Positions 31,985 through 45,264 of a stretch of DNA of 64,000 bases are shown piece by piece. Source of the stretch: Stichopus chloronotus (taxonomy: Eukaryota; Echinodermata; Holothuroidea; Aspidochirotida; Stichopodidae); assembly GCA_021234535.1 (NCBI GenBank), contig CM037840.1:21569059-21633058 (forward strand), written 5' to 3'. Numbering within the stretch: position 1 is the stretch's first letter; every line of letters begins with the position of its first letter. The notes below the pieces were generated by a model, which was given only the letters and a program-made list of their open reading frames with translations, was not told where the DNA came from and ran no database searches. The translations under genes were made by a program, and so were the position numbers.

Positions 31985-34900
31985 AATGGAACACCTACAT
32001 TGGAAATACCATCCGTGACTGAAAAGAAGGTCGGTCTAAATTAAAGTAAATTTTGTGTGAAGAACGTGTAAAACAGGAACACTTGGAACGTAATAATATT
32101 TTTTGCATTTGTAGGAAAACTCATCCAAACCTTGAAGACGATCTCTCATGGTTTACCAGCGAAGGTCACAATGTCATATCCAGTGAAGAAAAAAAAAATT
32201 CGTTGCAACCTAGTTTATGAATCCCTTTTGAAATGCCAGGGAACAAGCAGTATACATTTTTTTTTTTTTATGTGCGTGATCACCTTAATCCACTCAATTA
32301 ACCTGCAGCAATCAAACTAACATATATACTTGGTCGAAAACTGCAGGTCATCCGTCAACGGCAGTACGTTCTATTTCCCTCCATTCCACAGATATTTACT
32401 TTAAGTCCAAATCGAAAACTGTTTTGGCATGATTTTGCAGCAATGGCGTTGGACATACAGTATTAGACAGTGATCGGAAAATATCAGTTATATCAGTTAT
32501 GCATGACAAGCTTGCAAAATAACTTATCGCATTGGCAGTGTCGCAATTTCAGAGGTGCATTGTTTTGTTGTTGTTTACTTTTTACGCTCCAAACAAGATT
32601 TCACAAAGTCATGTAACACCTGCAAAAGACTACACAAAACTTCATTGTAGAAAACGTAAAAAACTGGGCCAGTCATTGCCTCGTGAGTAATATCATGACG
32701 CTCATGTACATATGATGTAGTGTACTTAAATGTAATCATGGACACGTTGGAACGGATACAACGCAAGGGAAATGGTTGTTTGTACATATCAACTTCGGGG
32801 CAATGCGGGAAACAATTAAAGATGTACTGTACGTCCCCACTATAGCAAGGCGCGCCTGTATTAAATTGTGTGATCTGAGTCCAAGCGAATCAACTGCCAT
32901 CTTCACAGGTACATTCAGGAGCTGAGACATAAAAATGCTTCAGTTTATTCTTTCAATGGTCCAATGGTTGATTGCAGAATAATTTGTTACGTCACTCATG
33001 TACTACTCAAACTATTATCTCTCTTTTTCTTTGTTTCTCCCGGAAGTTTTTGGAGCTTGTTACTAAATGTGATAACTGTCCCACTGTTATGGGATGACTT
33101 GACTGCACAAGCTCTCAACATGCTATCCATGCAAGAAAATAGTGAACTTTTCAGCTCCATATAAACATTTTAACTTTGAAAGGAAACAAAAATTTGTAAT
33201 CATGTGAGTTGTACAAGGAGGGCGTCACAAATGAATGTGCAATCTGCCATTCTAACGTGAAAGAGTAACTTTCAAAATTGTTTATACAAGCAATGGAACA
33301 AGCTAATGGGTATGGGAGTTGGGTGAAAACAATTAGTTTTCCCAGCATGATGTAAAATACATTTTCCTGTAATTCTAGACTTCAGGTACACTATTTAGGT
33401 GCAGAGAAGTTATTTCATCTCATGCATCGGAAGTTCGTGCCGTGAAAAAAAAAAGAAAGAGAAAAATAAAATGATATCCAGGACTTGGTATGGTCATTAG
33501 TCTACACATAATTTAATCATACCAACTTTTATCAGAACCCGTAACCCCCCGTCCCCACCCCTCCCGTCCACAAGTCCTTTAGGAATGCGTTCTGACGCAT
33601 ACGTTACTGTACGTTACATTAAACTCTGTGCTGTAGATGCAATACATAACCAAGTACAATATTATCTCATTTTAAAGGGAAAATGAGGTCACCCCAATTT
33701 GTGTAAAAAGTTTCGTCTATCCTTATTCATGGCTAGCTCTTTTGAATCACGTGACAATATTTTTTGTGACTGGATTGCTAACTTTTATTATGCAAGTTAT
33801 TTGCGTACTTCATTTAAGATATTTGTAATAGTTTGAATACCCTGAAAGATACTTGCAAGGTATACAAGAGGAGTATGTAAGATTTCAGAATCAAGTTTGA
33901 AGTGAATGCTTATTATCTTTCAGTTTCACAATGAGAAGTAACTTACCAATGAAGACTTTCTTCCAGATCAAAATGACTCTTCATTAGTTGCTATAGTAAC
34001 CTACGATAACATGTAATAGGTACTTCGTTGAGGATATCTACAGAATAGACGAGCAAACTTGAAACGGAGCTGCTTTCCATCTTTCTTCTTTCCTAGCAAG
34101 AACACAACCAAGGTGGCATTCAAAACAACACAAACCAAATTCTGACGTCAGCAAAACCCAAGAGCACAGATACTGGCCAAAACAAAGTTCACTGGACTCT
34201 CAAACAAATGATACAAAGAAAGTCGAGATCCAACATGACGGTAAATTCATTTTCCGAGTTATCCAGTTTAAAAGTAGCAGACAGGATATTGAATACGGAA
34301 TTGATAGACAGGTAAACCAAAATCTTCGGCGTGAAAGAATGAAATTGAGTTATACAAGAATGAGTACTGTCAGTGCAGGAAGTCGGTGCCTTACATTCGA
34401 AAGAAGGAACGTTTTCTGGATGTCTGCAAGAAACGCGAGTGAATAGCCAACGATTGTTGGGCAACTGACAAATTTCGTCAGCCAAAAACGTACCAACCAA
34501 AATGAGAGTGGGCAGTTTGTGTTACACTGTAGCTCCCCTACATTATATTACTTCAACCAATTGACTGATTCTCCTTGTCGGGAAAGCCTCAATAACTTCC
34601 CGTTATTCAGTCATCACTGAGCCAATTCGTCGAAACAAACAGGCAACGCCCATCATTGGCTGTAACCTTCAGAAACCGCACTGCAAAATTCCGTGAACTC
34701 AGCCAAAACCACCAAAAATGCAAAAATTCTGAGTTGTTGCTGTTTTGATGATAATCGTTCGCTTTGTACTTGGAGATTTTGAAACCAGTGTGGTTCGCAA
34801 CATCGACAAAATTAAATGTTTTTGATTGGGGCATTTCCCTAGCAACGACTGTAAACGAAATTGAACTTGTGGAGCTGTAACATGAGTTGATTGAAGAAAA

Positions 34901-35035
34901 ATCTACAGTTAAAAGACTTACAGATTTATGTGACATCATTTCAGACTGTAATTGCAGCGATCAAATTATCAAAGCATTTAATATTAAGGTGGTAATTAGA
35001 TTGGGGGTGGGGACTCTCTGCTAGTCTTAAAAATC
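31985..35035. other. No gene recognised
   Basis: Ordinary AT-rich sequence. Open frames on either strand (for example 34189-34500 and 34607-34939 minus) show no family motifs or supporting splice sites. Confidence 0.4.
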
Positions 35036-35219
35036 ATCAAATTACATATTAGCCCTTGCGTAACGTCTACATCATACACCTCCACACCAACCAGAATGCA
35101 CAAATGCAGTGTGGTTTCGATGATCTGATTATGATCATTTTTTTTTTTTTACTGAATCTGACATTATAGCATAGTATGTGTCAAAGGCTACATAAGTACA
35201 TATGCTTGATATCAAACAT

Positions 35220-35310
35220 GAGAGCTGTAAAAGGCTTCCTTTCTTGAGATCATGTCTACAAGGTTTTCACAATTTGCCCCTTGCTGACATTGAATGATGG
35301 TACCTGTAGT
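35220..35310 (+). repeat. Family 1 fragment
   Basis: A short remnant: GAGAGCTGTAAAAGGCTTCC, TTTCTTGAGATCATGTCTAC and AAGGTTTTCACAATTTGCCC, matching the central part of the family 1 unit. Confidence 0.6.
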
Positions 35311-35699
35311 AGGTAGAAACGATCATTTCCTTCATTTGCATATTGCTCCTATTCATTTTCATATGTTTATCATTACAATTGTACTGTTCTATATTTGATA
35401 TATGGTCAATTACCTTTGTATCTGTACAAGAATTTTAATCTGCCACACTGTACCATGTGCGACATGGCCTAATGTATCCTGATGAGGTATACACCTGACA
35501 AAAAACTTTAGAAACAAAAGAGACTAATTCCCAATTAAAGAGGAGACTTGCTTTTTGGCAAAATGATTATGTATTTGTTTAATATTTATTTTTCCCATAC
35601 TATAACACATCAATTGCAATACTATCCATTACATTTCCACCAAATTACAAGATTACCGCGAAGGATAAGCCGACATTGCCGGATTAGCTTTGTATATCA

Positions 35700-36800
35700 C
35701 TCGACAATCTTGAATTATCGCCAAATTTAGTTGTCCTTTAATTGAAAAAGTTGGATTATTAACTGATAATTCACAATTAACGTCGATAACGTTGATACAC
35801 CGCCATCGTATATCGATCTATAATCCAAGGAAATCGATCGACAATCCAAGATTATCAAACTTTAATTCGATGAATGCGTTTATCGATCGGAAATCCAAGA
35901 ATACCGATGTATAATTTAAGGGTATCGAAATTTAGTCTGACAGTTCTGGGTGATAGATTGACAATCCAAGAATTATTTTGATAAACCTGTTTATGGCCTA
36001 GAATACAATATTATCGATTGATAAATAATATATCATCAACTTCACTTTGATAACCTATCAATAAGATGTTTCGGTTGCAAAACCAGTTATCAAAACTCAC
36101 TAAATCCAAAATTATCGGTTGATATCGGTTGATATTCGACCAGAAACCGTCGGCTATCGACAGACAAAAAAGGTGTATCAAACAAAGTATATCTTGTATT
36201 GTCGTTTGATAATCTTGGATTCTCGATAGATAGTCTTAGGTTATCGAAAAAGTTTTCTTACTCATGGACTCTCGACTGATAAGCCATTTTTATCAGAAAA
36301 CACATTTAACTCTCGATGGATAACCTTGGATTATAGGGAAAAAAAATCACTTGATGATCTTGAACTTGTGAGAGATTATCTTTGGAATATCGAAAAACAA
36401 AATCAGGGGCATCAAAACTCAGTTTGATCATTTTGGATTATCGAATCTTACTTTGATAACCTCGGATCATTGGTAAAGCGTTCGTCCCATTCCAGATTAT
36501 TCATCGATAATCCATGATTTTTGGTCGAGATTATTTTACAATCGTGCCAATTTCGCAAGAAAGTGATAATGCAAGACTTTCGCGTAATTAAAATTACTAT
36601 TGTGGACGATGGTCCAACGTTGTCGGCGATAAGCCTACATTGTCCGTCGATACTCTAAAATTATCGGTCGATAGTCCTAATTATATTTTTGACTCCTTGT
36701 GATGAACCTATCATTTTTAATCCAACCATAAATTTCGACAATCATCTACCATTTACGTTTGATAATCTTGGATTATCGTTCACTGATCATGGATTATCAC
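35700..36800. repeat. Field of degenerate GATAATC / GATTATC motifs
   Basis: About 1.1 kb is dominated by variants of ATCGATnGATAATCC(A/T)(A/T)GATTATCG in both orientations (for example ATCGATCGACAATCCAAGAT near 35840, TGATAATCTTGGATT near 36760). The spacing is irregular, so it reads as an old, diverged satellite or a cluster of short palindromes. The motif is self-complementary and contains GATA cores. No open frame of note. Confidence 0.75.
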
Positions 36801-38429
36801 TTCAGTGGGTATTTGGCTTGTCAAATATGATCATCGTATCAATGGCCAAGGTTCAAATGACAAACACTAAAACGAGACTTAATTTTCCATCAGGAAATGA
36901 TGACAAATTCCTCCCAGCCAACTCTTTCTTATAAACGGAAACGGGAATGATATCAATGATCCATTTAGGCTTATCAACAAATTTACATATAGACTTGTCG
37001 CAAGTGCCTCAAATGAAACTCCTTTCCCATAGCTGTATGGTTGGATGCCCAGTGTCTGTATCTAGTAAAACTTGTGTTTACATACATCTAGGGAAAAAAA
37101 GCTGATAGCATTAAAATTATGCAGAGTGAAATCCTGAAGATTTAACTGTTCCTGCTAATTATGTAAATATGTTGTTATACCATGGCACAAAAGCAATACG
37201 GCCCAGCGGGTAATCCCGATCCAAGTCATTTGTATACCATGAGGTACCCCTACATAAGGACTTCTGACCCCAAGTTTCGATTAAATACTAAAATTAAGAG
37301 ATGTAAGTAAGGTGGGCTACCATTTGAAAGGTCATTTGTGGTTCCTTGTGGTAACAAAGGAACCTATCCAGTCACTGTTGTGTATGTGTGTCTGTGTGCT
37401 TATTGGTCGGATAAGAATAGTATGTTACGGTACATGTATGTTACGTACATTTTCATCAACATTTGATCATGAAACTAAGTCAAGCAGTACTTCCATGATT
37501 TGCTGGAGGGCACTGATGGACCATATAAGCATCCATAGCATGAAAATGGAGCAAAGGAATTTTCAGTGACTAAAAGTCTATTGCCCACAGCGTGCACGAA
37601 AATTCTAAATTTTCTGAACACTCTCACACACACTGAAGCAAAAGCCCATCCTTTGCCAATAATGCTGAAGAGGTCGAAAATAAAAATGTCATGGTCATGC
37701 ACCTAATTTCTAACAACGCCTTCGTACCACACTTGAAGCAAACCAGAAAAGACACTGCAAAGATATACCATATTGCGAATTTTACATTTAGTCTGGCCCA
37801 CTCATTATTGTGCATGAATAGACAGCATAAACAATAGCGCCCATCTAATGTTCGCACCAAGTTTGACAAAAAACCAGAATGCAGAAAGGCATTGTGGTTT
37901 CGATGATCCACTTAAGAGAATTTTTTTATTGTTTTTATGTCTTACAAACATTGTTACTTATTTTGATGTTCCATTGTCGCCAAGGTTTTTATCTTTCTAC
38001 TAAAATGCTAATTTGTATTTGATGTGCCCTGCAAGGTGCACAGCTTTTGTGTACACAACTTGAAGCGCGTGTCTTGGAATTTTCTGTGACCCCAAATCAC
38101 GGACTATTCTTATTTCATACTTCTAACTATAGCATGTATATTGCAACCATACATTGGGCAATGAAGCACGAACCATTGTGTGAATGTTAGAATATGTTTG
38201 CAGTTCAGTTGCGTTCTCTCTGATCGACTACCTGAGCGAGCGAGTAGGTATCAATCGCTTCCTCCACACAGCTTTACTTTTTGCTAAGTATTATCCACCT
38301 CTCTAAGTGTACTGGTATGTTTGGTATACATGTTAGTTGCAAGATAGCTGTAAGTTTGATACCGTCGGTGTAGGTGTCAATGTCATGCTATGTATGCCAG
38401 GTATATTGACGCCGGTTATATACAATGTT

Positions 38430-38770
38430 TCCACAGTTTGACCCTTGTTGACCTCAAGTGACCGTTGACCTCCATTAAAATAATAGCGTTCTTGTACTCA
38501 ATAAGATACACCTACACACTTCATATCACATCTGCTCAAGCTTCTCTTCTTGAGATATCGTGTTTACAAGGTTTTCAATTTGACCCGTTGACCCCAAATG
38601 ACCTTTGACCTCCACCAAAAACAATAGGGTACTTCTACTCAATGTGGTACACCTACATACCAAATATGAGATATGTCCAAGTTTCCCTTCTTGAGATATC
38701 GTGTTTACAAGGTAGGGCGTCACCAAACATACATACACACACACCCACACATACAAACACCCATGCATGA
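38430..38770 (+). repeat. Dispersed tandem-repeat family 1, locus with about two and a half units
   Basis: The units contain TTGACCTCAAGTGACCGTTG, GACCCCAAATGACCTTTGACC, ACTTCTACTCAATGTGG and GAGATATCGTGTTTACAAGG. They are followed by the CATACATACACACACACCCA tail, the same order as in the 22.6 kb array. Confidence 0.85.
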
Positions 38771-39989
38771 TTACAAAGGTTACGATTATCATCGAAACCA
38801 AAAATGAGTTCTCAGTTATTGAGTGATCAAGTCAAATATCTCGCATCCCAATAGTGAAAACTTACAAGTTTGAAGTATTTTTTTTTTCAAAATTCTACAT
38901 GACTCATGTTCATAGCAAACAGGCGTCTCCACATAGCGGGTAGTTATGTGCCGGTGTGCACGTAGTTGACCCCAAGGTCACTGAGGTAAGTAGGGTCACT
39001 TTACATAAATGTGCACTCCACCCTTTTTTTTCAAATTCCCAGACTTATACGAGTAGACTTGATATAGCTGCTTAATGACCAGAATTTCGTTTATGTACTG
39101 AAAGTGTTCCTTTCTATGGATTATCATTTTTTGGACGAATCGCATGTTTCAGCTTTGTCTCGCTCAGTGTTAAATCTACCAGTCACCTTCCCATAAATAA
39201 GTGTACAACGAGCCATTATGCATACTACCTGCAAAATCTGATTACTACTTTCTTCACTTAGTCATACAAAAATACGCCTTCAGACTTGCAGTACTCAAGT
39301 ACGCAATCAGACCTTTGTATTCGTACTTGTAATGACACTCAAGCCATTTTACTTGTACTTGGGATTTTGGCTAATGGTATTGAATGAGTATTTGTCAGTC
39401 CAGGACATTCACATTTGTAATCTTCGTTGATAGTTTGGTGACTAGGCTGTATGCTCGGCGCAGTTAGGCCTAGGATGTATTGTATACGATGCCGGCATGA
39501 CTTTGACTTTCACGGACGTTTTGGAGACTATTGTGACGAAATATAACAGCGTCAATAAACAACATGGACTAGTATCACGTATGTTGTACTCGTTAACTTG
39601 TAAATATGAGCGTGGATGACCGGACAAAGCTTATTGAGGTAAATTGAGGTATTGATACCACTGCATGGTTTTGGGTCGAACTGACTGTTCCTAGAGGGTT
39701 TTGCTAAGGGTCTGCTGTCGGAGTGTAAGGGGGTCGGAACATAGAGCAGGCACCCTAAGAAACTATAGTAGCCCTAAAGGGCAATGTGTGTAGCACGAGG
39801 AATATGTTTGCATAGTGCACTTTGCCATTTCATCGATTCGATGGACACAGTTTAGCTTCTCAACCTTTCCAATTGCAAGAAGAGTGCAATATCAACAAGA
39901 AAACATACACTGTTTACCTTCAGGGATGCTCACCGGATGGTGTGAGGCAGCACAAGGTGGTCCGGGTGCCCCCACGCCACTAGAAGTGT

Positions 39990-40475
39990 CAGTGGTCCCA
40001 TATGGCCCATATGCGACAATTAATCCTATAAAGGAACACTACCATAGTAGTAACGTGACACACTTTCAACTTAATACAGTGCAATCTGTAGGAAACGAGA
40101 CATTTTGCATGATTCCATAACATGGCCCATAAGACATTGGACCGAAAACTTTTGAACAACCCGAAGGCACCAGTAAGGTGACATAACCTCAGTTTACTAC
40201 GATGCAATGTGTAGGGGAATAACCATTAGACATACTTGCAAAACCATGCCAAAACGTGGGACCTGCAGACCACTTCATTTCCCACATACTGTATTACCTT
40301 TGATGCCCAAATTTTCCACACTTTGATCTTAGCTCATAACGCAAGGATCATTGCCCCAAAACTTTCAAGAAACTGCGCCATAGATTGCTTGAAAGGGAGT
40401 AACTGATACCACTTTCGAACAAACAGAAAATCCTATCACAAAACCCTATCACACCATTTGCATGGTGTGAGGCAG
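39990..40475 (+). repeat. Dispersed tandem-repeat family 2, locus 3
   Basis: This locus contains GGTCCCATATGGCCCATATG, CTACCATAGTAGTAACGTGA, GTGCAATCTGTAGGAAACGA and GACATTTTGCATGATTCCAT, matching the 18.9 kb copy closely. It ends near a perfect hairpin TCACACCAT/ATGGTGTGA at 40449-40470. Confidence 0.75.
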
Positions 40476-40479
40476 TGGG

Positions 40480-42380
40480 AAAAGGTGTTTAGCAGCAAAC
40501 AATTCTAACTAGATCAGTTACTCCTGCAGTCGAACAAATTCTGTGACTACATTGATGGCGCATATAGGTATCCGTAGTAAGAAAAACTGCTTTGCTTGTA
40601 TTCAGTTATCTATGTACTATGCACTAGAAGTATGAAGACATTACGTCGAAATCATACTGGCTTTTTTTTTTCTTCTTTTACAAGGTATTGCAGATTATAG
40701 TACGGAAGCGTAGGAGGCACATGCAAACGAAAAACGATTGATCTCGGCAAAATACCAACTTTGGAAAAGTTTTGACGACTTCAATGAAATCGTCAAAAAT
40801 GACAAATATCTGAAATTTGGCGATTTCACGAATTCGTCAAAATGGAATTTGGAAAATTGTCATTTAGCCGAGACAAAAAAAATCTTGCCAAAATGTCTAT
40901 CACAAAGTAGTGTCTATGTTCTCATCTCTTTAGTAGATACAACGAAGAGGGTGTTCGTTGATCGTTTCCAAAAACAAATCTTCCATCTTTGCTTTAAAAA
41001 AATTAGTCTTACAGAGTCTTAAATAAATGATAAATATCAAAATCATTCTACGAAATCAAATCATTTGAGAGAAAATGTATCATTATCATAAAACTAGTTT
41101 CAGTGGACCTATAATCAGTGAAACACGTCTGGGGTAATTTTCGCCGAGGTGATGTTGAAGGGAATTTGTCCCTGGTTGTTAATCAGATACTGCAGGGGGA
41201 ACTCCCTAGATAGATACATTCCATCCATATGGGTTACTTCTATTCAGGGGACTGAGAGCAGCATTTAATTACATTTATTCTGCCAGGCGATGTAACCATA
41301 CCAGGCTGATTCAATTCAAGTAGTAAACACGCCACGTCGACGTATACTTGGAAATGGGAACTTACTTTATTTGTAAAACTCTTAGGCTAAGTTTTTTTTC
41401 CTACCGAGAGCCAAAGGTTTCATCAACGGAACTCAAATGAACAATTGAAAGGTCGTGGGACATGAAAATGACATTTTCAACTATTGTGTGTATTGAATTA
41501 TTGAAAATGTTAAAAACAGCCACAAATTCCAGCAAAATCCATCAAATATTGACACTAATCTTGGCAAATTCTTGTCTCACACCTGCATCTTGAATGCACA
41601 ATGCTAAGTGTGCAAATATTTGATGTCAAGGGATGGACTCCTATGATACGTCTAAATATGTTAACCCTTTTGTTTGCTTAACCTTCACGTCAAAGATTAG
41701 TGAGAATTTTGTAGGCCCAAAGGGTTTTTATTACAAGCATATATCGTCTTCTTCAAAAATACTGATATCACTTACCAGTGTGTTTGTGTTATGTAATTAG
41801 AAGATAATATATAGGGTTAACAAAAGAAATACTGACTCAAAGCAACCTTCCAGGTCAACTGTTTTGCATTTTCATCAAACTTTGAAAAATCATATCTCAA
41901 AAACGGTAATAGATATGGGCCAAATTCCAACTGATTTGTCATTCAGGGATTCACTCTGCAACTTTTAAATGAAGGATGCTGCTAAGTGCATGTCACACGA
42001 CCTTTAAACAGGACCTGACCCGGCTTTCTTATTTGAACAAAACTAAATATGTGGGAAATTTGACAAACTTATTTTACCATTTTGAAGTCCTAAAACCTCA
42101 TATTTCAGGTAAAAACAAGTGACTATGTTACACATCCAACAACTCGTAAGTGAAAAAAAAAACTTGATTTCACCCTTCCACATGCATGATGACGTCACTG
42201 GAGTATATCTGTGACTCACGTTCGCGAACGTCAATGTTGACGTAGCATTGATGGTTGCTACTACCCGAGTTTTCTCTGCCAGTCTTGTTATTTGTACACG
42301 TCATGGGAATTTTTAAGAAAGGGAATGTTTTCTTGGTCTACTTTCCAACGATCCAGTACCTTCTCTTTCGCATTCCTCAC
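40480..42380. other. No gene recognised
   Basis: A 94-codon open frame (40738-41022) holds short near-palindromes around TTTTGACGA/TCGTCAAAA and has no family resemblance. The rest is unstructured AT-rich sequence. Confidence 0.4.
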
Positions 42381-42383
42381 AAC

Positions 42384-42385
<2 letters not shown>

Positions 42386-42444
<59 letters not shown>

Positions 42445-42522
42445 AATGTTGGTGATGATGATGATGACGATGACGATGATGCTGATAATGTTGGTGATGA
42501 TGATGATGATGATGATGATGAC

Positions 42523-42573
<51 letters not shown>

Positions 42574-42608
42574 CATGATGATGATGATGACGATGACGAT
42601 GGCGATGG

Positions 42609-42676
<68 letters not shown>

Positions 42677-42811
42677 GTGATGGTGATGGTGATGGTGATG
42701 GTGATGGTGATGGTGATGGTGATGATGATGATGACGACGATGATGATGATGATGATGATGACGATGATGATGATGATGACGACGATTATGATTATGATAA
42801 TGATAATGATT
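42386..42811 (+). repeat. (GAT)n microsatellite with embedded (GGTGAT)n block
   Basis: About 425 bp of almost uninterrupted GAT repeats, including a GGTGAT hexamer block at about 42675-42725. Long frames on both strands (poly-Asp, poly-Met, poly-His, poly-Ile) are products of the repeat and not genes. Confidence 0.98.
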
Positions 42812-43545
42812 AACAGTACAAAAGACTATTGTCAAAAGATTGTTTGTTTTTTTCTCATGGTTGTTTGTTTTTTCTCATCGTTGTTTCCCCAGGAATAGTT
42901 GCGTTACACTTAGCCTACTTGTTCACACACGTGCGGAAGTGCAGATTCACTGTCAAGGTGAACAGTGCCACAGACATTTCTATTGTTTTAATAAGTGCTA
43001 CTCGCCATTTTAGCCTGCTTGCAAAACCCTTTGAATTTTATTATAGTGTGTTCCTATCGAAATATATATCGACTTTCAGTCAGGGAAAGTAGGGGATTTG
43101 ATTGACTGCTTAAAGTCATTTCCACCTACCTAGTAGCATTCTGTGCATGCTAGCTTCATAAATGTGTATCGCCCATAAATGTATATATATGTATTACCAT
43201 TTTTCATACATGTGCTAACTCATTGTCCCCTGTAGAATAGATAATAATCCTCCTCAGTAATTAGTAACAAACAAATTCTCGCACAAATATCTCCCCCCCC
43301 CCCCCCACCCTCCGAAAAAAGAAATCTAATAGTCCGTGCGCCTATGTGCTCAGCCCGGAAAATGTTTGTAAAGTACGCAAAGAAAATGAAGGAGGATGCG
43401 TAATTCATTATGAGTCTTATATTAACTCAACTCCCACATGATATATATTATCGGACCATTTTTCATAGATTAATTTTTCTTTTCACATAAATCGATAAAT
43501 TGCTGTCATGATATCCTTATATCAAGACTGGGTATATGCAGCTTA

Positions 43546-45086
43546 CATTGTTTAAAAAAAAAAAATTGCATTTTACGGTTAAATACTGGCAGCCAGGACG
43601 CCTGCGCTGGGCCGTAATTTCACGTTGTCCGTATTAAAACAGCCTGACCGTTTTTTGACGGTTCCAGTTCACCTGTTAATACACAGTTTAACAGGAGCCG
43701 TTATTTCACGGGATAGTGTTCAACTGTCAGGGAAAAACGTTGAGGTTTCTCAAGTGCTGTATTTTTACAGCTTTTTCGGATTGTGCCGAGAGATTTGCAG
43801 CTAAGCTGTTGACCACCGGTTGTAACGTTCCCGAGCATAGTGTGAATTGTTCACATTGAAATTTTACCGTTGCTAGATAACCAACCAACCCGCATGAACC
43901 GGACTTGAAATGTACCGTAGAACGAGCAGCAATAGTTAACCAACCTTAGCGTGCACCTACCGTTTCAAACACTTTCCCGTTCAAACTATAGTTGCGACCG
44001 ATTACCACATTTTTTCAAAGTAACATATCAATTCGATCATGGCACTGAGCATAAATTGAGACACAATCTCTGTGTATTTACTAATAATAACAATAACATA
44101 CATGAAAACACACAGCACATATGTCCGGTATATCTTTTTACAACAGTTTACTGATTTTGTTTTACCCAAAATGTCTTAATTAACTTTTAATTAAGCAATA
44201 ATAACATTTGACTCTCGATTTTGAGCAGTTCTGTCAGGAGCTTTCTCTACGGAGGCTTGTAAAGGCCATTGCCGTTACACTCGGTATACCGATTGGAAAA
44301 TTACTTCACCTTGTATCTCGAATTACACTCCAGTTTAATGTTAATAAAACGCGTCCTGTCATGTTGGTGAGGGGCAAAAGAAAATCACCTAAATTTTTTG
44401 AGGTGGAAAATTATCAACATTATGTTACATGTAACGTTGTTTCTCTATTTCTGACCGCCTCTTGATTTCGAGGTCAAAATAATAAATTCAATAAGAAAGG
44501 AAACAAAAGACTGTTCACTCATGTGAGGAGACGATGTCACTCATGCTTGCTTCAAGTTCACAGTTGTTAGAAAAGAGGGTAACTTCAACTGGCAATATCT
44601 CGAGAACCATGCATGGGAACTGAATGGAAGTTTCACCAGAATGGTGGGATTAACTATTAAACATATCCAAGCTAAATTTGTGGTTGAACCGTCTTTTTAA
44701 ATTCGTTTTGAGTGATGTAATTCAAGAACGGTATCATAGTAACGTAGGAAAAATGGTTAAGCCTATAACCCTAAATCAATTCACGGTGCTTTACATTTAG
44801 TCTTGGGTTATCGTAATTTCACACTTAAGAACCGTACCTTCGTGAAAACTGCATTCAACTCTGTTTATTTCACGATCACATTTTACTGTGAAATAACGGT
44901 TTGTAGTAATTTTACGTCCATTTCAATACGTAATCTTGCAATATAGGCAATTCACGTTAAAAAAACGATAAACGAACCAGTGAAGTAACGTTTCCGCGTT
45001 ATTTTACTCACGAAAAACTAGTAGGTGTAAAAAAACCGGGAGCCATCGAACATCTCACCGTTAATTTACAGACTTTTTTAACAGTG
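43546..45086. mobile_element. CACTA/EnSpm-like non-autonomous element
   Basis: The left end CATTGTTTAAAAAAAAAAAA and the following TTTTACGGTTAA match the inverted right end CACTGTTAAAAAAGTCTGTA, then AATTAACGGT, ending at 45086. The dinucleotide TA flanks both sides (43544-43545 and 45087-45088). Subterminal regions are rich in TTTCACG / CGTGAAA and AACGGTT motifs, as expected for transposase-binding arrays in this superfamily. The 1.54 kb body has no transposase; the 85-codon frame at 44208-44465 is not recognisable. Confidence 0.65.
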
Positions 45087-45089
45087 TAG

Positions 45090-45260
45090 CACGGCCAGGA
45101 AATGCCATAATCGTCCATATCTGGTAGGTTTGAATAGCCCAAAATTTTCTTGTACGCTCCGCTTCAACCGATGGTGGACTTCCGATTAGCCCTGCCACAC
45201 ATACCCTCAGGCCAGCCTCCTTCCCCAGTTTAAAAACCAGGACATGCGCCATCCCCCTCC
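45090..45260. repeat. Fragment related to the palindromic element at 0.7-3.9 kb
   Basis: CAAAATTTTCTTGTACGCTC followed by CGCTTCAACCGATGGTGG resembles the segment at 3555-3620 (ATTTTCTTGTACGATCCGCG, then ACAACCTATGGTGG). The fragment ends near a CCCCTCCCCCCCCCC run, as the arms of that element do. Confidence 0.55.
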
Positions 45261-45264
45261 CCCC

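Noticed and set aside
34189..34939. Two minus-strand frames of 103 and 110 codons
   Set aside because: The composition looks random, and there are no motifs or splice sites.
40769..40799. Near-palindrome around TTTTGACGA / TCGTCAAAA
   Set aside because: Short and imperfect; in AT-rich DNA of this length such a match is not notable.
42292..42898. Long open frames of poly-Asp, poly-Met, poly-His or poly-Ile over the GAT array
   Set aside because: Every frame on both strands is open because the DNA is a GAT microsatellite; there is no unique coding sequence, start context or splice support.
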